Shown here in pieces: positions 8,151 to 15,338 of a stretch of 64,000 bases of DNA. Origin of the DNA: Micromonospora sp. WMMD961 (GTDB lineage Bacteria > Actinomycetota > Actinomycetes > Mycobacteriales > Micromonosporaceae); contig NZ_JARUBJ010000002.1 of NCBI RefSeq assembly GCF_029626145.1, forward strand, positions 1,704,501-1,768,500, given 5' to 3'. Both the position numbers and the translations under genes were made by a program. Below the pieces are notes generated by a model, which did no database searches, had not been told where the DNA came from, and was given only the letters and a program-made list of their open reading frames with translations. How positions within the stretch are numbered: position 1 is the stretch's first letter; every line of letters starts with the position of its first letter.

Positions 8151-9710
8151 TCAGGGCATGTGCACCCGAACCCCGGCGGAGAACACGCCGCTGCGCAACT
8201 CCAACTGCTGGGGCGGGTCCCGCCCGTCGACGGTGAAGACCAGCGGGAGCACTATCCGGGTGCCCGCCGCCATCGGGTCGGCGAAGACGTCCCGACCCAG
8301 GTTGGCCGCCCGGGTGGCCGGCTCGTCGGTGCTCACCCAGCGCCCGCCGGGCAGGTACGCCCGTTGCAGCTGCCCGTGCCAGGCCTGGTGGTCGCCGGTG
8401 ACGTTGCGCACACCCACGGTGGCCTGGCAGCGTCGGCCGTTGGCCGGTGTCGCACCGCCGTCGGTCTTCGCGGCAGAGCCGGACGTGCCACACGACATCC
8501 GGTACACGGTGAACTCGAACGCCGACTCGCGCAGCGGCACACCCACCGGTCCGGTGACCCCGGTGCCCATCCACGCGCCGCTGGTCGGTTGCTTCTGCGT
8601 GTCGATCTGCGAGACCTGACGGGTCGCCGTCCACCCGGCGGTGCCGACGACGCCGGCCAGCACCGCGACGGCGGCACCCACCAACAACCAGACCGGTGGG
8701 GTACGCCGACGCCTCGTCGGCCTCGGGGTGGCCGGCCGCGGATAGATCGTCCCGCGTCCACCGTCCGGCCCGCCGTTGCTGGCCAGCGCGGCGGCCGTCA
8801 CCCGACGCCGCCGCCGACGTCGCCACACCCAGACCAGGGCCGCGCTGATCAGCAGCAGGACCGCCAACCCGGCGAGCAGCACCGGGTACCGCCGCCAGGG
8901 CGGCGCCTCGGTGATCTCGGCCGCAGGTGGCGCCGCCGCCTTCCAGGTCGCCGTGGCGCAGTCGTACGGCCGGGTGCCGTCGCTGGTGAACGCACACGCC
9001 GGGGCGGTGAGTGGTTGGCCGGGCGCGGTCGCGGCGAGCGCCGTACCCAGCGTGGTGGAACTGTGTGCCGGCAGTCTCAACCGCCAGGTCACCTCGGTAG
9101 TGGAACCGCCGGCCCGGGTGGACCGGCCGCCGCCACTGATCGCGGTCGGCGACGAGCCAGGTGGCAGTTCCTGGCGCACCGTGGTCTCCACCGGGGCGTT
9201 GCCCACGTTGCGGACCTGGATCCGGTACCTCGGCGCCGGGCTGTTCTCCGACGCGACCGCGACGGTGACCTGCTGCGGCGGCGCCGACGCCGGTGCCCGG
9301 GTTGGTGGTGCCATCGCCGGCGGCGCCGAGGGCGGGGTGGGCTCGGTCAGCATGGCGACCGTCGCGACCGGTGGCCGGGTGGACGTCTCCGTCGGCGGCC
9401 GGGCGGCGCTCGGTCGTGGCGTCGCGGCACCGGGCGGCGATTCGGCCGTCGGCCGTGGCGTACCGGCCGGTGGTCGCGGCGTGGCCGCCGGTGGTGGCGG
9501 CGTCCCGGCCGTTGATCGTGGCGGGGCCGTTGATCGTGGCGCTGCCGCCGGTGGTGGCGTGCTGGCCGTCGGTGCCGACGTGGCGGCCGGTGGTCGTGGC
9601 GTGGCCGCCGCCTCCGGCGTCGCGGCCGGCAGGGCCGGCACAGCGGCGAGGATGCCGAGGCAGTGCACGAACACTGCGAGGGCCCTGTGGTGTCGTGTCG
9701 ATGCAGGCAT
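8151..9710 (-). CDS. Proline-rich surface protein with two membrane helices
   Basis: 519 aa. A signal peptide (about 1-29) is followed by a low-complexity Pro/Thr/Ala/Ser tract (about 30-145) built from short repeats such as TPRPPAG. Next comes a beta-rich domain resembling bacterial cell-surface Ig-like folds (about 150-255, RYRIQVRNVGNAPVETTV), a helix (about 288-309) followed by RRRRRRR, a basic cytoplasmic loop, a second helix (about 350-372), and an outside domain (385-519) with two cysteines that could pair and a DUF4352-like look. The arginine clusters place the loop inside and both large domains outside. SD GGAGG precedes the ATG. Function unknown. Confidence 0.75.
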   Translation of the reverse strand: MPASTRHHRALAVFVHCLGILAAVPALPAATPEAAATPRPPAATSAPTASTPPPAAAPRSTAPPRSTAGTPPPPAATPRPPAGTPRPTAESPPGAATPRPSAARPPTETSTRPPVATVAMLTEPTPPSAPPAMAPPTRAPASAPPQQVTVAVASENSPAPRYRIQVRNVGNAPVETTVRQELPPGSSPTAISGGGRSTRAGGSTTEVTWRLRLPAHSSTTLGTALAATAPGQPLTAPACAFTSDGTRPYDCATATWKAAAPPAAEITEAPPWRRYPVLLAGLAVLLLISAALVWVWRRRRRRRVTAAALASNGGPDGGRGTIYPRPATPRPTRRRRTPPVWLLVGAAVAVLAGVVGTAGWTATRQVSQIDTQKQPTSGAWMGTGVTGPVGVPLRESAFEFTVYRMSCGTSGSAAKTDGGATPANGRRCQATVGVRNVTGDHQAWHGQLQRAYLPGGRWVSTDEPATRAANLGRDVFADPMAAGTRIVLPLVFTVDGRDPPQQLELRSGVFSAGVRVHMP

Positions 9711-9872
9711 ACGAACGAACCTCCGGAGCCGACGGTAGGGGCGGGCCGCCTCCGTGCGGGTACGAAGTCGGGAAGACGGCCCCGCTCACCTCCTGCTCCG
9801 ATAGGGTGCCGCCCGGTGACGGGTTGAGCACATCCGACGGCCGGTCCTGGCCGGTCGGGGTGCCGGCGGGGC

Positions 9873-9878
9873 TAGATT
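9873..9878 (+). promoter_or_regulatory. -10 box TAGATT of a leaderless transcript (FAH gene)
   Basis: TAGATT is followed by exactly 6 bases and the GTG at 9885. The 174-bp divergent gap 9711-9884 also holds a minus-strand TACCGT (9733-9738) suited to the surface-protein gene. Confidence 0.6.
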
Positions 9879-9884
9879 GGCCGG

Positions 9885-10688
9885 GTGCGTATCGCTCGTT
9901 TCGCCCATGCCAAGGGAATGTCGTTCGGTGCCGTCGAAGGCGAACCGGAGGCCGGGCCGCAGGGCCTGACCATCGCCGAGATCGAGGGCCACCCGTTCGG
10001 CAATCTGTCCTTCAGTGGGGCCCGTTGGGCCCTCTCCGACGTTCGGCTGCTCTCGCCGATCCTGCCCAGCAAGGTCGTCTGCGTCGGCCGCAACTACGCC
10101 GACCACGCCGCCGAACTCGGCAACGACGTGCCCAAGGAGCCGCTGCTCTTCCTCAAGCCGTCCACCTCGGTGATCGGCCCCCGGGACGCCATCCGACTGC
10201 CGATCTTCTCCAAGCAGGTCGAGCACGAGGCGGAACTCGCGGTCGTGATCGGGGCTCCGGGCGCGCGCCGCGCGGACCGGGCCGCCGCCGAACGTGCGAT
10301 CTTCGGCTACACCTGCGCCAACGACGTCACCGCGCGCGACCTCCAGCGTTCGGACGGGCAGTGGACCCGGGCCAAGGGCTTCGACTCGTTCTGCCCGATC
10401 GGTCCGTGGATCACCACCGGTCTGGACGTCTCCGACCTGGAGATCAGGTGTGAGGTGGGTCGCAACCCGGAGGAGATGGAGGTGCGCCAGCTCGGCCGGA
10501 CGAAGGACATGGTCTTCGACGTACCGGGCCTGGTGTCGTACATCTCGCACGTGATGACCCTGCTGCCCGGCGATGTCGTTCTCACCGGCACTCCGGCCGG
10601 GGTTAGCCCGCTCGTCGAGGGGGATACGGTCACCGTGCGGATCGAGGGCATCGGCGAGCTCACCAACCCGGTGGTCCCCGTCGCCTGA
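9885..10688 (+). CDS. Fumarylacetoacetate hydrolase (FAH) family protein
   Basis: 267 aa. The fold of FAH, 2-hydroxyhepta-2,4-diene-1,7-dioate isomerase and acylpyruvase enzymes is shown by VVCVGRNYADHAAE, HEAELAVVIG (metal-ligand glutamates), ANDVTARDLQ and the C-terminal LLPGDVVLTGTPAGVSPL. The metal-dependent reaction is probably hydrolysis or decarboxylation of a dicarbonyl compound; the substrate cannot be read from sequence. In mycobacteria the homologue sits next to gltX, as I recall. Here tRNA-Gln follows directly instead. The GTG start is fixed by the leaderless promoter. Confidence 0.9.
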   Translation: MRIARFAHAKGMSFGAVEGEPEAGPQGLTIAEIEGHPFGNLSFSGARWALSDVRLLSPILPSKVVCVGRNYADHAAELGNDVPKEPLLFLKPSTSVIGPRDAIRLPIFSKQVEHEAELAVVIGAPGARRADRAAAERAIFGYTCANDVTARDLQRSDGQWTRAKGFDSFCPIGPWITTGLDVSDLEIRCEVGRNPEEMEVRQLGRTKDMVFDVPGLVSYISHVMTLLPGDVVLTGTPAGVSPLVEGDTVTVRIEGIGELTNPVVPVA

Positions 10689-10741
10689 TTCGTCTGATGC
10701 CCCTGTTTTCGCAGCTCACGGGTGGTTCGGGGGGATCGGAT

Positions 10742-10770
10742 TTGGCCCGTCGGCACCGGGAGGGTAAAGT
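10742..10770 (+). promoter_or_regulatory. Promoter of tRNA-Gln
   Basis: TTGGCC (10742-10747), a 17-base spacer and TAAAGT (10765-10770), 26 bases before the tRNA. Confidence 0.5.
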
Positions 10771-10796
10771 TCACTCCCGGCGCCGCAAGGGGCCAA

Positions 10797-10868
10797 TGGG
10801 GTATGGGGTAATTGGCAGCCCGACTGATTCTGGTTCAGTTAGTCTAGGTTCGAGTCCTGGTACCCCAG
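10797..10868 (+). tRNA. tRNA-Gln (anticodon CUG)
   Basis: 72-base cloverleaf. The acceptor stem TGGGGTA pairs with TACCCCA, the anticodon stem ACTGA pairs with TCAGT around the loop TTCTGGT (anticodon CTG at 10830-10832), and the T arm contains GGTTCGAGTCC. CCA is not encoded. It lies between the FAH gene and two tRNA-Glu genes, the same neighbourhood as in mycobacteria. Confidence 0.95.
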
Positions 10869-10919
10869 CGCTGCTGGAATTCGTGAGAATTTCAGACGCT
10901 GGATTCTGACGGAGTTCGA

Positions 10920-10941
10920 CTCCGCCCCTCCGGGGGCGGAG
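10920..10941 (+). terminator. Hairpin after tRNA-Gln
   Basis: Stem CTCCGCCCC / GGGGCGGAG (9 bp) with a 4-base loop, no T-run. It lies between tRNA-Gln and the promoter of the first tRNA-Glu. Confidence 0.45.
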
Positions 10942-10953
10942 GGTGGTCTCTGG

Positions 10954-10959
10954 TAGAGT
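10954..10959 (+). promoter_or_regulatory. -10 box TAGAGT of the first tRNA-Glu
   Basis: TAGAGT 43 bases before the tRNA. The second copy has TAGACT at nearly the same distance. Confidence 0.45.
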
Positions 10960-11002
10960 GCAGCTCCTCCGCCCGCGAGGGTGGGGGAGCGAAAGTTGTT
11001 CT

Positions 11003-11075
11003 GGCCCCGTCGTCTAGCGGCCCAGGACGCCGCCCTCTCAAGGCGGTAGCGCCGGTTCGAATCCGGTCGGGGCTA
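11003..11075 (+). tRNA. tRNA-Glu (anticodon CUC), copy 1
   Basis: 73-base cloverleaf. The acceptor GGCCCCG pairs with CGGGGCT, the anticodon stem CCGCC/GGCGG encloses CTCTCAA (anticodon CTC, 11037-11039), and the T arm is GCCGGTTCGAATCCGGT. No CCA is encoded. Confidence 0.95.
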
Positions 11076-11083
11076 CGTCGTAC

Positions 11084-11114
11084 ACAGCCCGTCTCACCTG
11101 GTGAGGCGGGCTGT
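11084..11114 (+). terminator. Terminator after tRNA-Glu copy 1
   Basis: 14-bp stem ACAGCCCGTCTCAC / GTGAGGCGGGCTGT (one G-U pair), loop CTG, followed by TTCGTTGTCGCTGTTT. Confidence 0.75.
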
Positions 11115-11190
11115 TTCGTTGTCGCTGTTTCTTGTCGCGGCAGCCCTGCTGCGTCCCGTACCCCGCGATTCTGCCGCTCGGCGGTGCCGC

Positions 11191-11196
11191 TAGACT
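11191..11196 (+). promoter_or_regulatory. -10 box TAGACT of the second tRNA-Glu
   Basis: TAGACT 39 bases before the tRNA. The transcribed leader shares CGCCCGCGAGGGTG with the leader of copy 1. Confidence 0.45.
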
Positions 11197-11235
11197 ACTG
11201 CCGCATCGCCCGCGAGGGTGGTGAACGGAAGTTCT

Positions 11236-11308
11236 GGCCCCGTCGTCTAGCGGCCCAGGACGCCGCCCTCTCAAGGCGGTAGCGCCGGTTCGAATCCGGT
11301 CGGGGCTA
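11236..11308 (+). tRNA. tRNA-Glu (anticodon CUC), copy 2
   Basis: All 73 bases are identical to the copy at 11003-11075. Each copy has its own -10 box and its own terminator, so it is a duplicated transcription unit rather than an operon. Confidence 0.95.
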
Positions 11309-11313
11309 CAACC

Positions 11314-11344
11314 AAGGCTCGTCTCGCTTCGCGAGGCGAGCCTT
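11314..11344 (+). terminator. Terminator after tRNA-Glu copy 2
   Basis: 14-bp stem AAGGCTCGTCTCGC / GCGAGGCGAGCCTT with loop TTC, followed by TCCCGTTT. Confidence 0.75.
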
Positions 11345-11400
11345 TCCCGTTTCCCCCCGGCCCCTGCTCCCACCCCGCGCCGGCGGGGGTCCCTGCGCTG

Positions 11401-11478
11401 GGAGGCAGCAACATCCCCGATGTTGCCGCTTTCCGCGCGTCGGAGGCAGCAGCATCGGGGATGTTGCGCGGATCTTGG
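11401..11478. repeat. Palindromic intergenic repeat, copy B
   Basis: Two 26-base near-identical segments start with GGAGGCAGCA (11401-11426 and 11442-11467). Each contains a CATC...GATG palindrome, and they are followed by GCGGATCTTGG. The block GGAGGCAGCAACATCCCCGA...GCGGATCTTGG matches copy A at 4959-4995. Confidence 0.7.
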
Positions 11479-11530
11479 TGCGGGGTGCGGGGTGCGGGGT
11501 GCGGGGTGCGGGGTGCGGGGTGCGGGGTGC
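11478..11530. repeat. Heptamer tandem repeat (GTGCGGG)7
   Basis: Seven exact units of GTGCGGG plus a partial eighth. It lies between copy B of the palindromic repeat and the 3' end of ndgR. Such G-rich tracts change length by slippage. Confidence 0.85.
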
Positions 11531-11557
11531 GTTGCCCCTCGGGGCCGAGGGTGTGGG

Positions 11558-12256
11558 TCAGAGGCCGGACAGGCGTTGGCCGGCTCTCACCACGGCCATG
11601 GCGTGGCGTTCGCCGGGGCGGCGGCCCAGGCGTTCGATCGGGCCGGAGATGCTGACCGAGGCGATGACCCGGCCGGTGCGGTCGCGGATCGGGGCGGAGA
11701 CGCTCGCCACACCGGCCTCCCGCTCGGCGACGCTCTGCGCCCAGCCGCGGCGGCGTACCTCGGCGAGGGTCCGCCCGGTGAACTTGCTGCGCGGCAGCAG
11801 TGGCATCACCGCCTCCGGCGGCTCCCAGGCGAGCAGGATCTGGGCCGCGGAGCCGGCCGTCATCGGCAGCACCGAACCGACCGGAACCGTGTCCCGCAGG
11901 CCGCTGGCCCGCTCCGCCGCCGCCACGCAGATCCGCTCGTCGGCGCGGCGGAGATAGAGCTGGGCGCTCTCACCGGTGGCGTCGCGCAGCGCGGCGAGCA
12001 ACGGCTCGGCGGCGGTCAGCAGGACGTCCGGCGCCGCGTTCGCCAGCTCGCCCAGACGGGGGCCCGGTCGCCATCGGCCCTGGGTGTCGCGCACCAGCAT
12101 CCGATGGATCTCCAGTGCCTGCGCCAGCCGGTGCGCGGTGGCTCGGGGCAGCTTGGTGCGTTCAACGAGTTCGGCCAGGCTGGCGCCGTCCACGCAGGCG
12201 GCCAGGATGACCACCGCCTTGTCGAGAACGCCGACACCGCTCATACTGTGTCCCAC
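11558..12256 (-). CDS. ndgR: NdgR, IclR-family regulator of leuCD and amino-acid metabolism
   Basis: 232 aa. An IclR-type winged helix (LAELVERTKLPRATAHRLAQ, about residues 27-46) precedes the IclR effector domain (GESAQLYLRR, RICVAAAERASGLRDTVPVG, SISGPIERLGRRPGERHA). The sequence closely resembles Streptomyces NdgR, which I recall binds the leuC promoter. It is divergent from leuC with only 37 bases between the starts. The GTG at 12256 and the ATG at 12244 are both possible; GGGAGGTAAG lies 12 bases before the GTG. The leuC-ndgR promoter overlap (see findings) suggests mutual control. Confidence 0.9.
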   Translation of the reverse strand: MGHSMSGVGVLDKAVVILAACVDGASLAELVERTKLPRATAHRLAQALEIHRMLVRDTQGRWRPGPRLGELANAAPDVLLTAAEPLLAALRDATGESAQLYLRRADERICVAAAERASGLRDTVPVGSVLPMTAGSAAQILLAWEPPEAVMPLLPRSKFTGRTLAEVRRRGWAQSVAEREAGVASVSAPIRDRTGRVIASVSISGPIERLGRRPGERHAMAVVRAGQRLSGL

Positions 12257-12277
12257 AAGCCGAAACTTACCTCCCAG

Positions 12278-12287
12278 AATTTAGGAT
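12278..12287. promoter_or_regulatory. Overlapping divergent -10 boxes of ndgR and leuC
   Basis: AATTTAGGAT contains TAGGAT (12282-12287, plus strand), followed by 6 bases and the leuC ATG. On the minus strand it contains TAAATT (12283-12278) pointing to ndgR. The two hexamers share two base pairs, so RNA polymerase can occupy only one at a time. Confidence 0.55.
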
Positions 12288-12293
12288 GTCCAG

Positions 12294-13739
12294 ATGGTGG
12301 GAGTCACTCCTGAGCCGAGGACCCTGGCCGAGAAGGTCTGGGACGCGCACGTCGTACGGTCCGCCGCCGGTGAGCCGGACCTGCTCTTCATCGACCTGCA
12401 CCTGCTGCACGAGGTGACCAGCCCGCAGGCGTTCGACGGGCTGCGGCTCGCCGGGCGCCGGGTGCGTCGTACCGACCTGACCCTCGCGACCGAGGACCAC
12501 AACACCCCGACCGGGTACGCCGACCCGGCGTTCCGCCTCCGCCGAGGTGACCTGCTCACCATCGCGGACCCCACGTCGCGTACGCAGATTGAGACGCTGC
12601 GCCGTAACTGCGCCGAGTTCGGGGTGCGGCTGCACCCGCTCGGTGACGACAACCAGGGCATCGTGCACGTGATCGGCCCGCAGCTCGGTGTCACCCAGCC
12701 GGGCATGACGATCGTCTGCGGCGACTCGCACACCGCCACCCACGGAGCTTTCGGCGCGCTCGCCTTCGGCATCGGCACCAGCGAGGTGGAGCACGTGCTG
12801 GCCACCCAGACGCTGCCGCAGGGCCGGCCGAAGACGATGGCCGTGAACGTCACCGGCCGCCTCGCCCCCGGCGTCACCGCCAAGGACCTGGTGCTCGCGC
12901 TGATCACCCAGGTCGGCACCGGCGGGGGGCGCGGGCACATCGTCGAGTATCGCGGCGAGGCGATCCAGGCCCTCTCCATGGAGGGGCGGATGACCATCGC
13001 CAACATGTCCATCGAGTGGGGCGCCAAGGCCGGCATGATCGCGCCGGACGAGACCACCTTCGCGTACCTCAAGGGTCGACCGAACGCGCCCCAGGGCGCC
13101 GACTGGGACGCGGCGCTGGCGTGGTGGCGGACGCTACCCACCGACGATGGCGCGCGCTTCGACGCCGAGGTGACCCTGGACGCCAGCCGGGTCACCCCGT
13201 TCGTCACCTGGGGCACCAACCCCGGTCAGGGCGCACCGTTGAGCGCGCCGGTGCCGGACCCGGAGGAGTTCACCACCGACTCGGAGCGCGCCGCCGCGCG
13301 CCGCGCCCTGGAATACATGGACCTGCGCCCCGGCACCCCGCTGCGGGAGCTGCCGATCGACGTGGTCTTCGTGGGCTCCTGCACGAACGGGCGTCTGGAG
13401 GACCTGCGGGCCGCCGCCGACGTGCTTCGCGGTCACCGGGTCGCCGACGGCGTCCGGATGCTCGTGGTGCCCGGTTCCGCCGCCGTGCGGGAGGCCGCCG
13501 AGGCCGAAGGGCTGGACAAGGTCTTCGCCGACGCCGGCGCGGAGTGGCGGTTCGCCGGCTGCTCGATGTGTCTGGGGATGAACCCCGACACGCTGAAGCC
13601 GGGCGAGCGGTCCGCCTCCACCTCGAACCGCAACTTCGAGGGCCGTCAGGGCCGGGGTGGGCGTACCCACCTGGTTTCCCCGCCGGTCGCCGCCGCCACC
13701 GCCGTGGCCGGCCGGCTGGCCGCTCCCGCCGACCTGTAG
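12294..13739 (+). CDS. leuC: 3-isopropylmalate dehydratase large subunit
   Basis: 481 aa. Aconitase-family subunit that interconverts 2- and 3-isopropylmalate in leucine synthesis, working with LeuD. The [4Fe-4S] ligands are Cys363 (VGSCTNGR), Cys423 and Cys426 (CSMCLGMNPD). Substrate-site motifs DHNTPT and CGDSHTATHGAFG are intact, and length is normal. The ATG is placed exactly 6 bases after TAGGAT, so the message is probably leaderless. It forms an operon with leuD (15-base gap) and is divergent from its regulator ndgR. Confidence 0.97.
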   Translation: MVGVTPEPRTLAEKVWDAHVVRSAAGEPDLLFIDLHLLHEVTSPQAFDGLRLAGRRVRRTDLTLATEDHNTPTGYADPAFRLRRGDLLTIADPTSRTQIETLRRNCAEFGVRLHPLGDDNQGIVHVIGPQLGVTQPGMTIVCGDSHTATHGAFGALAFGIGTSEVEHVLATQTLPQGRPKTMAVNVTGRLAPGVTAKDLVLALITQVGTGGGRGHIVEYRGEAIQALSMEGRMTIANMSIEWGAKAGMIAPDETTFAYLKGRPNAPQGADWDAALAWWRTLPTDDGARFDAEVTLDASRVTPFVTWGTNPGQGAPLSAPVPDPEEFTTDSERAAARRALEYMDLRPGTPLRELPIDVVFVGSCTNGRLEDLRAAADVLRGHRVADGVRMLVVPGSAAVREAAEAEGLDKVFADAGAEWRFAGCSMCLGMNPDTLKPGERSASTSNRNFEGRQGRGGRTHLVSPPVAAATAVAGRLAAPADL

Positions 13740-13754
13740 AAGGGACTCCAGGAG

Positions 13755-14342
13755 ATGGACAAGTTCACCACCCACACCGGCACCGCCGTGCCGCTGCGCC
13801 GGTCCAACGTGGATACCGACCAGATCATCCCCGCCGTGTACCTCAAGCGGGTGACCCGGACGGGCTTCGCCGACGGGCTGTTCAGCGCCTGGCGGGAAGA
13901 CCCGGCATTCGTGCTCAACGATGACAGCTATTCCGGGGCGTCGATCCTCATCGCCGGCCCGGAGTTCGGCACCGGCTCCTCCCGGGAACACGCGGTCTGG
14001 GCGCTGCGGGACTGGGGCTTCCGGGCGGTGGTGGCGCCGCGCTTCGGCGACATCTTCCGGGGCAACGCCCTCAAGGAAGGTCTGTTGCCGGTCGAGTTGG
14101 AATTGAAAGCCGTCGAAGAGCTGTGGGACCTGGTCGAGTCGGACCCGACCACTCCGGTGACCGTCGACCTGACCGCCCGGCAGCTCCGGGCGGGGGAGGC
14201 CAGCTGGTCGTTCCCGCTGGACGACTTCAGCCGGTGGCGCCTGCTGGAAGGCCTCGATGACATTGGACTAACCCTCCGCCACGCCGCCGACATCGACTCG
14301 TACGAGGCGCGCCGGCTGCCGTTCCTGCCCTCCGTGGCATAG
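13755..14342 (+). CDS. leuD: 3-isopropylmalate dehydratase small subunit
   Basis: 195 aa, the swivelling domain 4 of the isopropylmalate isomerase. Diagnostic stretches are RSNVDTDQIIPAVYLKRVTR near the N-terminus and GPEFGTGSSREHAVWALRDW (about residues 75-94) for substrate binding. It starts 15 bases after leuC with SD AGGAG, so the subunits are co-expressed. A hairpin follows the stop. Confidence 0.97.
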   Translation: MDKFTTHTGTAVPLRRSNVDTDQIIPAVYLKRVTRTGFADGLFSAWREDPAFVLNDDSYSGASILIAGPEFGTGSSREHAVWALRDWGFRAVVAPRFGDIFRGNALKEGLLPVELELKAVEELWDLVESDPTTPVTVDLTARQLRAGEASWSFPLDDFSRWRLLEGLDDIGLTLRHAADIDSYEARRLPFLPSVA

Positions 14343-14367
14343 CCGTACGCCTGCTCGCACAGGGAAT

Positions 14368-14400
14368 TTCACCCCCATCGGTCCAACCGGTGGGGGTGAA
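14368..14400 (+). terminator. Terminator of leuCD
   Basis: 14-bp stem TTCACCCCCATCGG / CCGGTGGGGGTGAA with a 5-base loop TCCAA. Confidence 0.7.
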
Positions 14401-14436
14401 TCCGTTGCGACACAAGGGCTTTTTTCTACCGAATGT

Positions 14437-14465
14437 TTGTGTCTCGGCAGCACAGGGCATAACGT
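14437..14465 (+). promoter_or_regulatory. Promoter of the HU gene
   Basis: TTGTGT (14437-14442), a 17-base spacer and TAACGT (14460-14465), about 50 bases before the GTG. The region is unusually AT-rich for this genome (TTTTTTCTACCGAATG just upstream). Confidence 0.5.
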
Positions 14466-14514
14466 GCGCGCAGAATGGCTCGCGTCGAGTCAGTTGCACA
14501 ATCGGGAGGAAGTC

Positions 14515-15198
14515 GTGAACAAGGCCGAGCTCATCGAGGCGCTCGCCGTTCGCCTGGGGGACCGGAAGATGGCGACGGCCGCGCTCGACGCGGTCCTCAC
14601 CGAGGTCCAGGCGGCGGTCACCAAGGGCGAGAAGGTGGCGATCACCGGATTCGGAGCATTCGAAAAGCGTGTGCGTGGCGCACGAACAGCGCGCAACCCG
14701 CGTACCGGCGAGGCGGTGAAGGTCAAGAAGACGTCAGTCCCGACCTTCCGCCCCGGCGCCGGGTTCAAGGAGATGGTGGCCAGCGGCAAGGTGCCGAAGG
14801 CCACGGTGGCGGCGAAGAAGACCGCCACCAGCACCGCCACGGCCAAGGCGGCGGGCACGAAGGCGACCGGCACCAAGGCGGCCACCGCCAAGGCGGCGGG
14901 CACCAAGGCGACCACGGCGAAGGCGGCCAGCAAGAAGACCGCCCCGGCCAAGGCGAGCAAGACCGCCACGGCGACCAAGACGGCCGCCAGCAAGAAGACC
15001 GCCCCGGCCAAGGCGAGCAAGAGCACCACGGCGACCAAGACGGCCGCCAGCAAGAAGACCGCCGCGGCGAAGAAGACCACCGCGGCTTCCAAGTCGACCG
15101 CGGCGAAGAAGACCACCGCGGCGGCGAGCAAGAGCACGGCGGCAAAGAAGGCGCCGGCGAAGAAGGCTCCGGCCAAGAAGGCGGCCAGCAAGCGCTGA
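14515..15198 (+). CDS. hupB: HU-family nucleoid protein with histone-H1-like Lys/Ala tail
   Basis: 227 aa. Residues 1 to about 95 are a standard HU fold (MNKAELIEALAVRLGDRKM, GFGAFEKRVRGARTARNPRTG, VKVKKTSVPTFRPGAGFKEM), which binds and bends DNA as a dimer. Residues 96-227 are a disordered Lys/Ala/Thr tail of SKKTAPAK-like repeats, as in mycobacterial HupB and Streptomyces HupS. The tail contains a 60-bp tandem DNA duplication (14941-15060). The GTG follows SD GGGAGGA. The leuD-HU-mutT1 neighbourhood is conserved in mycobacteria. Confidence 0.95.
   Translation: MNKAELIEALAVRLGDRKMATAALDAVLTEVQAAVTKGEKVAITGFGAFEKRVRGARTARNPRTGEAVKVKKTSVPTFRPGAGFKEMVASGKVPKATVAAKKTATSTATAKAAGTKATGTKAATAKAAGTKATTAKAASKKTAPAKASKTATATKTAASKKTAPAKASKSTTATKTAASKKTAAAKKTTAASKSTAAKKTTAAASKSTAAKKAPAKKAPAKKAASKR
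14941..15060 (+). repeat. 60-bp tandem repeat in the HU tail
   Basis: Bases 14941-15000 and 15001-15060 differ at only 3 positions and encode a 20-aa unit starting APAKASK. Confidence 0.9.
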
Positions 15199-15209
15199 CC
15201 GACCCACTG

Positions 15210-15245
15210 CGAAAGGGCGTCCACCCGTTGGTGGGCGCCCTTTCG
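15210..15245 (+). terminator. Terminator of the HU gene
   Basis: 16-bp stem CGAAAGGGCGTCCACC / GGTGGGCGCCCTTTCG (one G-U pair) with loop CGTT. Confidence 0.8.
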
Positions 15246-15338
15246 GCGTACGCGGACCGTTGACCCGTCAGGTCCGCTCGCGCAGAATCGCCGTGCCGGC
15301 CCCCCTCCGCCGGCCCGTCGACGGGAAATGGGGCGCCG

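Noticed and set aside
12257..12293. Leucine leader peptide attenuator before leuC
   Set aside because: The -10 box lies 6 bases before the ATG, leaving no room for a leader.
11420..12313. 297-codon plus-strand frame over ndgR
   Set aside because: Starts inside the heptamer repeat and is antisense to a convincing IclR regulator.
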